From the NCBI GenBank assembly GCA_035519135.1, contig DATIWX010000135.1, positions 1 through 64,000 of the forward strand: 64,000 bases of DNA, written 5' to 3'. Source of the stretch: VBDM01 sp035519135. GTDB lineage: Bacteria; Pseudomonadota; Gammaproteobacteria; Burkholderiales; SG8-39. A model generated the notes under the pieces. It was not told where the DNA came from. It was given only the letters and a program-made list of their open reading frames with translations, and did no database searches. The translations under genes and the position numbers were made by a program. Below are positions 1-9,446 of this stretch, one piece after another (the stretch's first letter is position 1; every line of letters starts with the position of its first letter).

Positions 1-1
1 C

Positions 2-430
2 GCGCTCTCGCACTACACCGACTGGACCATCGGCCACGTGCACTCGGGCGCGCTCGGCTGGGTGGGCCTGGTGAGCATGGGCAGCGTCTACTATCTCGTC
101 CCCCGCCTCTTCGGCCGCGCCGAGATGGCGAGCGTGCGGGCGATCAACGTGCATTTCTGGGTCGCCACGGTCGGCATCGTGCTGTACATCGCGGCGATGT
201 GGATCGCCGGTGTGATGCAGGGCCTGATGTGGCGCGCGGTGAGCCCGGACGGCACGCTCACCTACACCTTCGTCGAGGGCGTGAAGGCGACCTATCCCTT
301 CTACTCGATCCGCCTCGCGGGCGGACTGCTCTACTTCGCCGGCATGGTGATCATGGCGTGGAACGTGTGGAAGACCATCGCCGCCGGCAAGCCGGAGAAC
401 GCGGCGATCCCGGCCGCGGTCCGGGCCTAG
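2..430 (+). CDS. ccoN: cbb3-type cytochrome c oxidase subunit I, C-terminal part
   Basis: This is the last part of the catalytic haem-copper subunit of cbb3 oxidase, the high-affinity terminal oxidase that reduces O2 in the inner membrane. The frame is open from the window edge, so the 5' end lies outside. It opens with an HYTDWTIGHVHSGALGW motif; in this family the HxH pair supplies haem ligands of the late helices. Further hydrophobic segments follow near 120-200 and 300-360, then a short polar tail. The gene leads directly into ccoO, six bases after the stop, in the usual ccoNOQP order. Identification is firm because motif and context agree. Confidence 0.95.
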   Translation, partial: ALSHYTDWTIGHVHSGALGWVGLVSMGSVYYLVPRLFGRAEMASVRAINVHFWVATVGIVLYIAAMWIAGVMQGLMWRAVSPDGTLTYTFVEGVKATYPFYSIRLAGGLLYFAGMVIMAWNVWKTIAAGKPENAAIPAAVRA

Positions 431-436
431 GGAGGG

Positions 437-1057
437 ATGGGCTCCATGCGCTTCAGCCACGAATCCCTGGAGAAGAACAGCGCCCTCCTCATCGTTCTCA
501 TCATCCTGGTGGTCGCGGTCGGGGGGCTGGTCGAGATCGTCCCGCTCTATTTCCAGCGGTCCACCACCGAACCGGTCGCCGGCCTCAAGCCGTATCCGCC
601 GCTGCAGCTCGTCGGCCGCGACATCTACGTGCGCGAGGGCTGCTACAACTGCCACTCGCAGATGATCCGCCCGTTCCGCGCCGAGACCGAGCGCTACGGG
701 CACTACTCGGTGGCGGGCGAGTTCGTCTACGACCGGCCGTTCCAGTGGGGGAGCAAGCGCACCGGCCCCGATCTCGCGCGCGTGGGAGGGAAATTCAGCG
801 ATGAATGGCACGGCATCCATCTCAACAACCCGCGCGACGTCGTCCCCGAGTCGAACATGCCCGCCTATCCCTGGCTGGCGAAGACCGCGGCCGGCGCGGA
901 CGACATCGAAGCCAAGCTCAAGGTGCTGCGCGCGCTCGGGCATCCCTACACCGACGCGGATGTCGCCGGCGCGCGCAAGGCCCTCGTCGGCAAGACCGAG
1001 CAGGACGCGCTGATCGCCTACCTGCAGGGCCTGGGCACCGCGCTCAAAGCGAGATAG
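437..1057 (+). CDS. ccoO: cbb3-type cytochrome c oxidase subunit II (monohaem)
   Basis: CcoO is the membrane-anchored monohaem cytochrome c that passes electrons to CcoN. The 206-residue product has one N-terminal membrane anchor (about residues 15-37), a haem c site CYNCH at 69-73, and a downstream ESNMPAYPWL stretch that fits the distal Met ligand. Length is normal for the family. Two ATGs are possible, 437 and 446. The GGAGG just before 437 sits too close to it and is better spaced for 446, which would give MRFSHESLEKN, a typical CcoO start. The gene lies between ccoN and ccoQ in one operon. Confidence 0.95.
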   Translation: MGSMRFSHESLEKNSALLIVLIILVVAVGGLVEIVPLYFQRSTTEPVAGLKPYPPLQLVGRDIYVREGCYNCHSQMIRPFRAETERYGHYSVAGEFVYDRPFQWGSKRTGPDLARVGGKFSDEWHGIHLNNPRDVVPESNMPAYPWLAKTAAGADDIEAKLKVLRALGHPYTDADVAGARKALVGKTEQDALIAYLQGLGTALKAR

Positions 1058-1059
1058 CG

Positions 1060-1233
1060 ATGGACATCAACACCCTCCGATCCCTCGTGACCGTGCTGGC
1101 CTTCGCCAGCTTCGTGGGCATCGTGCTCTGGGCCTACAGCGGCCGCGCGCAGCGCAGGTTCGAGGAAGCGGCACGGCTGCCTTTCGCCGAGGACGAAGGC
1201 GCGCACGGCGCGCGCGCGGAGGATCGCCGGTGA
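1060..1233 (+). CDS. ccoQ: cbb3 oxidase small subunit CcoQ
   Basis: This 57-residue protein begins two bases after the ccoO stop. It has one hydrophobic helix (about residues 8-26) followed by a charged tail, as expected for CcoQ/FixQ, which stabilises the oxidase complex and has no cofactor. Its TGA stop overlaps the GTG start of ccoP in a GTGA arrangement, so translation is probably coupled. Assignment rests on size, topology and position between ccoO and ccoP, because CcoQ is poorly conserved in sequence. Confidence 0.88.
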   Translation: MDINTLRSLVTVLAFASFVGIVLWAYSGRAQRRFEEAARLPFAEDEGAHGARAEDRR

Positions 1234-2156
1234 GCGACTTCACGAGCGGCTTCTGGGAGCTGTACATCGGCATCATCACCATCGTGGGCATCCTCGCCTG
1301 CGCGGTGCTGCTGAAGTCGATGAGCACGCACCGCGTGTCCAGCGAAGCCGACACCACCGGCCACACCTGGGACGAGGATCTCGGCGAGTACAACAACCCG
1401 CTGCCGCGCTGGTGGATCTGGCTGTTCTACATCACCATCGTCTTCAGCCTCATCTACCTCCTGCTCTACCCGGGCCTGGGGAGCTTTGCCGGCTCGCTCA
1501 AGTGGACCTCGACGGGGGAGTACGAGGACGAGGTCAAGCAGGCCGACGCTCGCTACGGCCCTCTCTACCAGAAGTTCGCCTCGCAGGATCTCAGGCAAGT
1601 CGCGGCGGACCCCGAGGCGCGGGCGATCGGGCAGAAGCTGTTCCTCAATCACTGCGCGCAATGCCACGGCTCCGACGCCGCCGGCGGCAAGGACTTTCCC
1701 AACCTGACCGACAACGATTGGCTCTACGGCGGCGAGCCGGAAACGATCAAGACCAGCATCATGAACGGCCGCAACGGGGTGATGCCGGCGCTCGGTCCCA
1801 CGCTTGGCGAAGCGGGCACGCGGGACGCGGCGAACTACGTGCTTTCGCTCTCGGGCGCAAAGCACGACGCGGCGCGCGCCGCGCGCGGCAAGCAGACTTT
1901 CGTCACGGTGTGCGCAGCCTGCCACGGCGCCGACGGCAAGGGGAACCGGGCGATGGGCGCGCCCAACCTGACCGACGGCATCTGGCTCCACGGCAGCTCG
2001 GAAGCGGCCATCGTCGAAACGATCACCAAGGGACGCGGCACCAATATGCTCAATCCCGGCCAGACCGCGATGCCGGCGCACAAGGACTCTCTCGGCGAGG
2101 CGAAGGTCCACATCCTCGCGGCCTACGTATATAGCCTGTCCAACCCCAAGCCCTAG
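1230..2156 (+). CDS. ccoP: cbb3-type cytochrome c oxidase subunit III (dihaem)
   Basis: CcoP is the dihaem cytochrome c that accepts electrons from soluble cytochromes and hands them to CcoO. The 308-residue product has two membrane segments (about 10-30 and 62-84), the conserved WDEDLGEYNNPLPRWW region between them, and two haem sites, CAQCH at 142-146 and CAACH at 228-232, with downstream Met-containing segments for axial ligation. It starts at a GTG that overlaps the ccoQ stop. Length and domain order are normal for the family. Confidence 0.96.
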   Translation: MSDFTSGFWELYIGIITIVGILACAVLLKSMSTHRVSSEADTTGHTWDEDLGEYNNPLPRWWIWLFYITIVFSLIYLLLYPGLGSFAGSLKWTSTGEYEDEVKQADARYGPLYQKFASQDLRQVAADPEARAIGQKLFLNHCAQCHGSDAAGGKDFPNLTDNDWLYGGEPETIKTSIMNGRNGVMPALGPTLGEAGTRDAANYVLSLSGAKHDAARAARGKQTFVTVCAACHGADGKGNRAMGAPNLTDGIWLHGSSEAAIVETITKGRGTNMLNPGQTAMPAHKDSLGEAKVHILAAYVYSLSNPKP

Positions 2157-2177
2157 CGGCTTCGCTGGATAGCGGCG

Positions 2178-3599
2178 GTGAACGACACCCTGAAGAACGT
2201 CGAGGTCCTTCCGCGCCGCGACGCGGTCGAGGAGCCGCTCTACGAGGTCCGCCAGAAGATCTATCCGCGGGCGGTGAGCGGCGCCTTCGCCCGCTGGCGC
2301 GTCGCCCTCGTGATCGCGACGCAGCTGGTGTTCTACGGCACGCCCTGGCTCGAGTGGAACGCCCGCCAGGCGGTGCTCTTCGACCTCGGCGCGCGCAAGT
2401 TCTACGTCTTCGGCCTGGTGCTGTGGCCGCAGGACTTCATCTATCTCACGCTGCTGCTGGTGATCTCGGCGCTGTCGCTGTTCCTGTTCACCGCGGTGGC
2501 CGGGCGCCTGTGGTGCGGCTACGCCTGCCCGCAGACCGTGTACACCGAGATCTTCATGTGGATCGAGCGCAAGATCGAGGGCGACCGGGCGCGCCGCATC
2601 AGGCGCGACGCTGCGTCCCTCACGCCGGAAAAGCTGGGACTGAAGGCGGCCAAGCACGGCGCCTGGATCGCGCTGTCGCTGTGGACCGGCTTCACCTTCG
2701 TCGGCTACTTCACGCCGATCCGCGAGCTGGCGCACGAGGTCGCGGCCGTGAACCTGGGCCCGTGGGAAAGCTTCTGGGTCCTGTTCTACGGCTTTGCCAC
2801 CTACGGCAACGCCGGCTGGATGCGCGAGCAGGTGTGCAAGTACATGTGTCCTTATGCGCGCTTCCAGAGCGCGATGTTCGACTCGGACACCCTGATCATC
2901 ACCTACGATCCGGCGCGCGGCGAGCCGCGCGGCGGCCGCTCGCGCTCGACCGACCCGAAGGCGAAGGGTCTGGGCGACTGCGTCGATTGCGGCATCTGCG
3001 TCCAGGTCTGTCCGACCGGGATCGACATCCGCAAGGGCCTGCAATACGAGTGCATCGGCTGCGCCGCGTGCATCGACGGCTGCAACCAGGTGATGAAGAA
3101 GATGGGCTACCAGCCGGGGCTGATCCGCTATTCGACGGAGAACGCGCTGCGCAACCGCTGGAGCCCCGCGCAGGCGCTGCAGCGCCTGCTGCGGCCGCGC
3201 GTGATCGTGTATACGGCGATACTCGCAACCATCACCTTGGGCGCGGCGGCAGCGCTGTGGCTGCGCGTGCCGCTGAAGGTCGACGTGATACGCGACCGGG
3301 GCAGCCTTTCGCGCGAGATTCAGGGCGGGATGGTGGAGAACGTCTATCGGTTGCAGATCATGAACGCGAGCGAGTCGCCGCGCGTGTTTCACGTCCAGGC
3401 CGCAGGTCTGCCGACCCTACAGGTCGCGGGCGAAAGCTCCTTCGCCCTCGGGGGCGCGGAGACGCGCATGGTGCCGGTGAGGCTGCGCATCGACGGCGAC
3501 GCGGCGCGGGCAGGATCGCACCGCATCGAATTGGAAGTTGCAGCGGTCGGAGAGCCGGCCGTGGCCGTGCGAGAGCGCTCCGTGTTCCTGGTGAGATAG
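2178..3599 (+). CDS. ccoG: cbb3 oxidase accessory protein CcoG (RdxA/FixG), polyferredoxin
   Basis: CcoG is a membrane iron-sulfur protein needed for assembly of cbb3 oxidase; in studied species it reduces Cu(II) during copper delivery. The 473-residue product has about four hydrophobic segments in its first half and one near 345-365. Two 4Fe-4S motifs have cysteines at 268, 271, 274, 278 and 292, 295, 298, 302. A C-terminal immunoglobulin-like domain (about 370-473) is typical. The start is a GTG 21 bases after ccoP, without a strong ribosome site. Operon position and motifs make the call secure. Confidence 0.95.
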   Translation: MNDTLKNVEVLPRRDAVEEPLYEVRQKIYPRAVSGAFARWRVALVIATQLVFYGTPWLEWNARQAVLFDLGARKFYVFGLVLWPQDFIYLTLLLVISALSLFLFTAVAGRLWCGYACPQTVYTEIFMWIERKIEGDRARRIRRDAASLTPEKLGLKAAKHGAWIALSLWTGFTFVGYFTPIRELAHEVAAVNLGPWESFWVLFYGFATYGNAGWMREQVCKYMCPYARFQSAMFDSDTLIITYDPARGEPRGGRSRSTDPKAKGLGDCVDCGICVQVCPTGIDIRKGLQYECIGCAACIDGCNQVMKKMGYQPGLIRYSTENALRNRWSPAQALQRLLRPRVIVYTAILATITLGAAAALWLRVPLKVDVIRDRGSLSREIQGGMVENVYRLQIMNASESPRVFHVQAAGLPTLQVAGESSFALGGAETRMVPVRLRIDGDAARAGSHRIELEVAAVGEPAVAVRERSVFLVR

Positions 3600-3601
3600 C
3601 G

Positions 3602-4087
3602 ATGCGCCACGACGCGGGACCCTGGTACCGGGAGCCTTGGCCGTGGATCCTGATGTCCGGGCCCGCGATCGTGGTCGTCGCCGGCTTCGTCACGCTGGGA
3701 ATCGCGCTCGCCACCGACGACGGCCTGGTCGCCGACGACTACTACAAGCAGGGTCTCGCGGTGAACCAGGTGCTGCGGCGCGGCGCGCGGGCGCGCGAGC
3801 TGCACCTTGCGGCGACGGCGATTCTCGCCGGCGACGAGGTGAGGGTCACGCTGCGCGGCGCCGGCGAAATCCTTCCGGAGCTGCGCTTGCGGCTGGTCCA
3901 CGCCACGCGCTCGGGCCGCGACCAGGTCGTGATGCTCAGGCCGTCGGGGCCGGTCTACGCGGGGCGCTTCGTTCATCCGGGCGGGGAGCCGCGGCTGCTG
4001 GTGCTCGAGGACGCGGGCTCCAGCTGGCGGCTCACCGGATCGTGGAACGGACGCGACGCGCGCGCCGAGCTGGGACCCGGAGGATAG
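3602..4087 (+). CDS. ccoH: FixH/CcoH family cbb3 assembly protein
   Basis: CcoH is a single-pass membrane protein that assists cbb3 oxidase assembly. The 161-residue product has an N-terminal WYREPWPW stretch, one membrane helix (about 16-38), then DDGLVADDYYKQGLAVNQ, a segment typical of FixH-family proteins, and a periplasmic beta-rich domain. It begins two bases after the ccoG stop and clearly belongs to the same operon. The ATG at 3602 is chosen because it leads straight into the conserved N-terminus. Confidence 0.9.
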   Translation: MRHDAGPWYREPWPWILMSGPAIVVVAGFVTLGIALATDDGLVADDYYKQGLAVNQVLRRGARARELHLAATAILAGDEVRVTLRGAGEILPELRLRLVHATRSGRDQVVMLRPSGPVYAGRFVHPGGEPRLLVLEDAGSSWRLTGSWNGRDARAELGPGG

Positions 4088-4091
4088 AGCT

Positions 4092-4325
4092 ATGCAGCGG
4101 GCGATCTGGATACTCTGGCCGTCGTTTCTCGTCGCCGCGGCGGCGGAGATGGTGTTCTTCGCCCTGTTCGATCCCGGCGAATTGACCTTCTTCGGGCGGC
4201 CGCTGGAGCTGTCGCGCACCGCGGTGTACTCGATCGGGTTCTTCCTGTTCTGGGGTCTTGCCGCGGTTTCGAGCTGGCTGTCCATGTATCTGGCGCGGGG
4301 CGGAGAACAGGCGAAGAACCCGTAA
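4092..4325 (+). CDS. small two-helix membrane protein at the end of the cbb3 operon
   Basis: The 77-residue product has two hydrophobic helices (about 6-27 and 45-68) and no recognisable catalytic motif. It starts four bases after ccoH and is the last gene of the oxidase run. It is longer than CcoS, which usually occupies such a position, and lacks the acidic tail of CcoS, so I do not call it CcoS. A role in oxidase assembly is an inference from position only. Confidence 0.75.
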   Translation: MQRAIWILWPSFLVAAAAEMVFFALFDPGELTFFGRPLELSRTAVYSIGFFLFWGLAAVSSWLSMYLARGGEQAKNP

Positions 4326-4434
4326 CCAGTTCGGGCCGGTCGATGAATCCGCTCTCAAGTAAGCGCGGCAGCCGGCCGTAAACCCTGTCGTGACCGGTCA
4401 TCTTGCCAGCAGCGAAGGCGGCTGAAGAGCGTCC

Positions 4435-7400
4435 ATGCGTCACCGCCTCAGCATACGGATTCAGCTTCTCGCGCTCGCCCTGGCCGCCGTCGTGCCGCTG
4501 GCGGGTGCGATGGTCTACGTCATTCTGGACGCCTCGCGCGCGCACCTGCGACAGGCGGAGGACGAGATTCACAATCTCGCCGCGGCCACCGCAAGCGGCA
4601 TCAGCGCCGTGGTCATCGAGAACCAGCAGCTCCTTTGGGCCCTTGCCCGGCGGCCTCTCGTGCGCGCGCTCGATCCAAAGCGATGCGATCCGGCCCTTGC
4701 CGAGATCCTCAAGCTTCACCAGGACTATTCCAATCTCTTCGTGCGCGACCTGCGTGGCAACAGCGTCTGCTCGTTGCTGCCGAACGTAGTCCCGGCCAGC
4801 GTGGCCGTCGCTCTCCCGTGGTTCAAGGAGACGGTTGCGCTGGGAGGATTCACGGTCGGGGACGTGTCGCACGGACGGGTGAGCGGCCGCTGGGTGTCGG
4901 TGTTCGGCTACCCGCTGGTAGACGACGGGGGCACCGTGATCGGCATGCTCGGCCTGCCGGTGGACCTCCTGCAGCTGCGATATCGCATCTTGTCCGCGGT
5001 CCCCGAAGGCATGCTGGTAGGCGTTGTCGACCGGCAAGGAAAGTTCCTGATTCGCTCGAGCGATCCCGAGCAATGGATCGGCAAGAGCGCGATGAGTCCG
5101 GAAGGCATGAAAGAGGAACGCCACCAAGGCAGCAGGTCGCATTTCGCGACGGGCGTCGACGGGGTCACCCGGTTCTATGCGGTTCGATCGGTCGCCGGAA
5201 CCGACTGGTTCGTGTCGGTCGGGGTGCCGAAAGACACGCTCTACGCTCCGGTGTGGCGCCATCTCGCCGCCGCCGTGGCCGTGGTTCTGGGGACGCTGCT
5301 GTTTGCCCTGCTGCTGGTGCGCAGAATCAGCGCGGCGGTGTCGGGACCGATCCGGAACCTGGAAGCGACGACCGAAAAGGTCGCCGCGGGCGACCTTACC
5401 GCTCGCGCGTCGATCGAAGGCCCGGTCGAAGTCGCCAAGGTCGCGCGGGAACTCAACCACATGCTCGAGGTGCGCGAGCGCGCCGAGAGCGAGTTGCGCC
5501 ATCTCAACCGCACGCTCACCGTGCTCAGCGGCTGCAATGAAGCGCTGGTACGCGCGACCGAGGAACGCGAGCTTCTGGAGGAGATGTGCCGCATCCTGGT
5601 GGAACGGGGCGGCCACGCGCTCGCGTGGATCGGCTTCGCGGAGCACGACGAGGCGAAACGCGTGCGCCCGGCGGCCCGATTCGGCGCGGCTGGGTATCTG
5701 GATACCTTCGAAGTCTCGTGGGGCGAGGGTGAGCTGGGGCGGGGACCCACGGGAACGGCGATTCGCACCGGGCAACCCGTCTTTGTCCGGGATGCGCGGA
5801 CCGACGAAAGCTTCCGGCCGTGGCGCGCCAATGCGGAGCGTTTCGGCCTGCGCAGCACCATAGCGCTTCCACTCGGACGCGAGCTGCCCGCGCTCGGCGC
5901 GCTGTGCATCTACTCGGCCGAGCCGAGCCGGTTCAACGACAAGGAGGTCCGGCTGCTCGTGGAGCTGGCGAACGACGTGACCTACGGCATACAGTCGCTG
6001 CGCGCCGATGCGCGGCGCCGCCAGGTCGAGAACGAGGTGAGGCTGCAGGACAGGCGCTTCCGCGCGCTTGTCGAGAACGGCGCCGACGGGATTGCGCTGA
6101 TCGGCGAAAACGCCACGATCCTCTATATGGGGTCGTCGATCACCCGGATACTCGGTTACGCCGTGGAGGAGGTACAAGGCCGCAGCGGATTCGATTTCCT
6201 TCATCCCGACGATGTCGAGGAGGTCGAGAAGTGCATCCAGAAGAGCATCGCGCATCCCGCAAGCGTGGTGGTCGCTACGACGCGCGCGCGGCACAAGGAC
6301 GGCACCTGGCGCTCGTTCGAAGTCGCCTTCACCAATCTTCGGGGCGAGCCTTCCGTGGAGGCGATCGTCGCCAACTTCCGCGACATCACGGAGCGCAGGC
6401 GCGCCGAGAAATTCCTGCGCGAGAGCGAAGAGCGCTTCGAGGCCGCCTTCCACGACTCGCCCGCCCCCCTCCTGATCGTGAGCGCCGACGACGGTCGCTA
6501 TCGCGACGTCAACCGTGCCTGGCTGGAGCTGTTGCGCTACGAGCGCGCACAGGTCGTCGGGCACTCGTCCGCCGAATTCGGCCTGTGGGTCAATGAAGCC
6601 AGGCGCACGGAGATGGCTACCGCAGTGCTGCGCGACGGCGCGGTCGATCGCTACGAGGCGGAGCTGAGGCGCGGCGACGGCGAGGTGCGCCTCTGCCTCA
6701 TTTCCAGTCGCAGCTTCGAGCACAAAGGCGTGCGAATGCGGCTAGCCTCGGTCTTGGACATCACCGACCAGCGCCGTGCGCAGAAGCAGATGGAGGAGAT
6801 GAATACGACTCTTGAGCGCATGGTCGAGCAGCGCACCCGGCAGCTGAAGAGCGCAAACACGGATCTGCACCGGGCGCTCGGGACCTTGCGCTCGGCGCAG
6901 GACCAGCTCCTGCATTCGGAGAAGATGGCCGCGCTGGGGCGGCTCGTGGCCGGAGTGGCCCACGAGCTCAACACCCCGATCGGAAACGGGCTGCTGGTGG
7001 CGAGTGCCTTGAGTGAGAAGACCGATCGCTTCGTCGCCGAGGCCGCAGCCGGACTGCGCCGCTCGAGCCTCGAGGCCTACGTCGCGCACTCGCGCGAGGC
7101 CGCGGACATGCTGACCCGCAATCTGCACAAGGCGGCAAGCCTCATCACCAGTTTCAAGCAGGTGGCCGCTGACCAGACCAGCTCTCAGCGCCGCGCCTTC
7201 CGGCTGAACGAGGTCGTCGACGAGGTCCTCTCGACGCATCGCCCGATGCTGCGCAAGACCCCCATCAAGGTCGAGGCGCGCGTCCCCTCGGGCATCGTCA
7301 TGGACAGCTACCCGGGGCCGCTCGGGCAGGTCCTGGCCAATCTCATTCACAACGCCATCGTGCACGCGCACGAAGGCCGTCCGCACGGCAGCGTGCTCAT

Positions 7401-7707
7401 CATCGGGCGCAGCCTGGAGGGCGACGCGGTGGAGCTCGCGGTTCGCGACGACGGGCACGGTATCGCCGAGGACGATCTGCGGCGCGTGTTCGATCCGTTC
7501 TTCACCACCAAGCTCGGGCGCGGCGGCACCGGGCTCGGATTGCCGATCTGCCACAACCTGGTCACCCAGACTCTGGGGGGGGAAATCCGCATCGAGAGCA
7601 CGCCCGGAGCCGGAACTTCCGTGATCATCAAGCTGCCCCTCAGGGCCCCGGACACCTCCGGCGTGGATGCGAGCGCGCCGGGCACCTACGCCGTCCTGGA
7701 GCGATAG
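4435..7707 (+). CDS. multi-sensor hybrid-input histidine kinase (Cache-HAMP-GAF-PAS-PAS-HisKA)
   Basis: This 1090-residue membrane sensor kinase has an N-terminal helix (about 9-30), a periplasmic Cache-like domain (31-275), a second helix (276-298), HAMP (300-352), GAF (365-530), two PAS domains (545-665 and 670-790), a coiled coil, and a kinase core. The phospho-acceptor His is 843 in GVAHELNTP. The ATPase has an N box around NLIHNAIVHAH, DDGHGI, and FFTTKLGRGGTGLGL. It has no receiver domain and no response regulator gene adjoins it, so its target is unknown. It follows the cbb3 operon by 109 bases. Its 3' end overlaps the convergent monooxygenase gene by 22 bases. Confidence 0.93.
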   Translation: MRHRLSIRIQLLALALAAVVPLAGAMVYVILDASRAHLRQAEDEIHNLAAATASGISAVVIENQQLLWALARRPLVRALDPKRCDPALAEILKLHQDYSNLFVRDLRGNSVCSLLPNVVPASVAVALPWFKETVALGGFTVGDVSHGRVSGRWVSVFGYPLVDDGGTVIGMLGLPVDLLQLRYRILSAVPEGMLVGVVDRQGKFLIRSSDPEQWIGKSAMSPEGMKEERHQGSRSHFATGVDGVTRFYAVRSVAGTDWFVSVGVPKDTLYAPVWRHLAAAVAVVLGTLLFALLLVRRISAAVSGPIRNLEATTEKVAAGDLTARASIEGPVEVAKVARELNHMLEVRERAESELRHLNRTLTVLSGCNEALVRATEERELLEEMCRILVERGGHALAWIGFAEHDEAKRVRPAARFGAAGYLDTFEVSWGEGELGRGPTGTAIRTGQPVFVRDARTDESFRPWRANAERFGLRSTIALPLGRELPALGALCIYSAEPSRFNDKEVRLLVELANDVTYGIQSLRADARRRQVENEVRLQDRRFRALVENGADGIALIGENATILYMGSSITRILGYAVEEVQGRSGFDFLHPDDVEEVEKCIQKSIAHPASVVVATTRARHKDGTWRSFEVAFTNLRGEPSVEAIVANFRDITERRRAEKFLRESEERFEAAFHDSPAPLLIVSADDGRYRDVNRAWLELLRYERAQVVGHSSAEFGLWVNEARRTEMATAVLRDGAVDRYEAELRRGDGEVRLCLISSRSFEHKGVRMRLASVLDITDQRRAQKQMEEMNTTLERMVEQRTRQLKSANTDLHRALGTLRSAQDQLLHSEKMAALGRLVAGVAHELNTPIGNGLLVASALSEKTDRFVAEAAAGLRRSSLEAYVAHSREAADMLTRNLHKAASLITSFKQVAADQTSSQRRAFRLNEVVDEVLSTHRPMLRKTPIKVEARVPSGIVMDSYPGPLGQVLANLIHNAIVHAHEGRPHGSVLIIGRSLEGDAVELAVRDDGHGIAEDDLRRVFDPFFTTKLGRGGTGLGLPICHNLVTQTLGGEIRIESTPGAGTSVIIKLPLRAPDTSGVDASAPGTYAVLER

Positions 7708-9446
7708 CCGGATCCGGCGGGACGCCCTACCAGGCCTTCCTCTTCGGCCTTGATGCGCAGTGCCAGGACCTTGGAGTAGATCCGGCACTGCGCGAAGCTG
7801 CCGCCGATGAACCACAGGCCGGCCTGGCCGGTGGGCGTCCACATGTTGCGCAGCTCCTGTTCTTCCTCGTCGATGCCCCACACCGGGCCGACGCGCCGGG
7901 CGACCTCCTCGCCGAACAGCTTGCGCACCAGGTGCTCTAGGCCGAGGTAGCCGGTCGCCAGCACGATGAGATCCGCGCGGAGGGTCTCGCCGCCGCGCAG
8001 CCGCGCTCCTGCCGCGACGAATGCCTCGATGTCGGAGAGCTGCACCAGGCGGATCTTGCGCTCGACGATCAGGTCCGAGCAGCCGACGTTGAAGTAGTAG
8101 CCTCCGCCGCGCTGCCAGTACTTGAACTGCCACCCGGTTTCGTCCTCCGTATCGATCCTGAAGCCGGCGCGGGTCAGGCCATCGAGCAGCGGCTGGTCCA
8201 GTTTCCTCGCCTGCTCGGCCATCATGCTGTGAGAGATTCGAGTCAGCGCCAGCGGCATCGACGCCGTGATCAGGTCGCAGTCCTCGAGCGGCATGCCCTC
8301 GCCGTACAGGGTGTACGGCAGCTGCGCGCTCGGCTCGATATTGAGGATCAGCGTCGGGCTGCGCTGGACCAGCGCGACCTCGGCGCCGTTGGAGTAAAGG
8401 TCCTGCGCGATGTCGTGGCCGCTGTTGCCCGTGCCGACGACCAGGGCGCTGCGGCCCTCCCATTGCGCGGCGTCGCCGTATTCGTGCGAGTGCATGACGC
8501 GCCCGCGGAAATTCGAAAGGCCCGGCATCTCGGGCACGTTCGGGATGCCGCTGACGCCGGTCGCCATGACGATGTGCCGCGGATGCAGGGTGCGCGTGCC
8601 GCCTTCCCGGCGCAGGACGACGGTCCAGCGCCCTTTTCCCTCGTCGTAGCTGGCGCCGGAAAACTCGCTGCCGGTCCAGAAATCGAGCTCCATGCTCTCG
8701 GCGTAGGCTTCGAACCAGCCGGCCAGCTTGTCCTTGGGAACGTAGACCGGCCAGTTGGCGGGAAACGGCATGGCGGGAAGGTGGTTGACGTGCACCTGGT
8801 TGTGCAGCGTCAGCGCGTGATAGCGCTTGCGCCAGTTGTCTCCGATGCGGCTTTCGCGATCGACGATGAGCGCATCGACGTTCAACGCTTTCAGGCGGGC
8901 GGCAATCGACAGCCCGGCGTGGCCGCCGCCGACGACCAGCACCGCCGGGTCCCGGTCGGCGTAGGCGGCCGCGGATCTTCTCCGGTCGAGCCAGTTCGGC
9001 CCGCGGAAGTCCCGGGAATACGCTTCGCCGCGCGGCCTGCGGCTGCCGACGCTTTCTTCGAATCCCTTGAGTTCGCCGAGCGCGGTGAGCAGCGTCCAGG
9101 CCCGCGCGCTCTCCGGGCTCAGTCGCACCACGCCGATCCCCCGCCCGCAGACGGTCTCGAAGCGGAAGATCGCCTCGATGACTTCCGTCCCGGCGCGCGT
9201 GACGCGGCGCGGCGGCGTGCGCTGGCGATCGACCTCGAACCCGGACGCGCGCGTGCGCTCGGCGGTGCGCTTCAGAGCATCGAGAATTTCTCCGACGCCG
9301 CTCACGGTCTGCACCCGCCAGGTGAAGGCGAGCAGGTCGCGCCAGTGCGAGTCGGGCAGGAACAGCGCTTCGAGCGGTTGCGTGTCCGGACCGGAAAGGG
9401 CTTTCTCGAATTCCGCGAGCCAGCGACTGACCGGCGCGTCGTTCAT
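7686..9446 (-). CDS. FAD-dependent flavin-containing monooxygenase with N-terminal NTF2-like domain
   Basis: The 586-residue product carries an N-terminal SnoaL/NTF2-like region (about 1-150), then an FAD-binding glycine motif GGGHAG at 173-178, a second dinucleotide motif VVGTGNSGHD for NADPH, and C-terminal VLATGYLGLEHLV, as in class B flavoprotein monooxygenases. Such enzymes oxygenate ketones, amines or sulfur compounds; the substrate is not predictable here. The ATG at 9446 is preferred over upstream in-frame starts because the protein family begins there and because it overlaps the preceding reading frame as ATGA. The far upstream extension reads as low-complexity non-coding sequence. 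Confidence 0.9.
   Translation of the reverse strand: MNDAPVSRWLAEFEKALSGPDTQPLEALFLPDSHWRDLLAFTWRVQTVSGVGEILDALKRTAERTRASGFEVDRQRTPPRRVTRAGTEVIEAIFRFETVCGRGIGVVRLSPESARAWTLLTALGELKGFEESVGSRRPRGEAYSRDFRGPNWLDRRRSAAAYADRDPAVLVVGGGHAGLSIAARLKALNVDALIVDRESRIGDNWRKRYHALTLHNQVHVNHLPAMPFPANWPVYVPKDKLAGWFEAYAESMELDFWTGSEFSGASYDEGKGRWTVVLRREGGTRTLHPRHIVMATGVSGIPNVPEMPGLSNFRGRVMHSHEYGDAAQWEGRSALVVGTGNSGHDIAQDLYSNGAEVALVQRSPTLILNIEPSAQLPYTLYGEGMPLEDCDLITASMPLALTRISHSMMAEQARKLDQPLLDGLTRAGFRIDTEDETGWQFKYWQRGGGYYFNVGCSDLIVERKIRLVQLSDIEAFVAAGARLRGGETLRADLIVLATGYLGLEHLVRKLFGEEVARRVGPVWGIDEEEQELRNMWTPTGQAGLWFIGGSFAQCRIYSKVLALRIKAEEEGLVGRPAGSGYRSRTA

Noticed and set aside
1134..3392. Very long minus-strand open frame (752 codons) antisense to ccoP and ccoG
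   Set aside because: It runs opposite to well-identified oxidase genes; its product is Arg/His/Ala-rich without motifs. Such frames are an artefact of high GC content.
4326..4434. Possible FNR-type box upstream of the sensor kinase
   Set aside because: No TTGAY-N4-RTCAA arrangement exists here; only unrelated GATG and TCAAG fragments.
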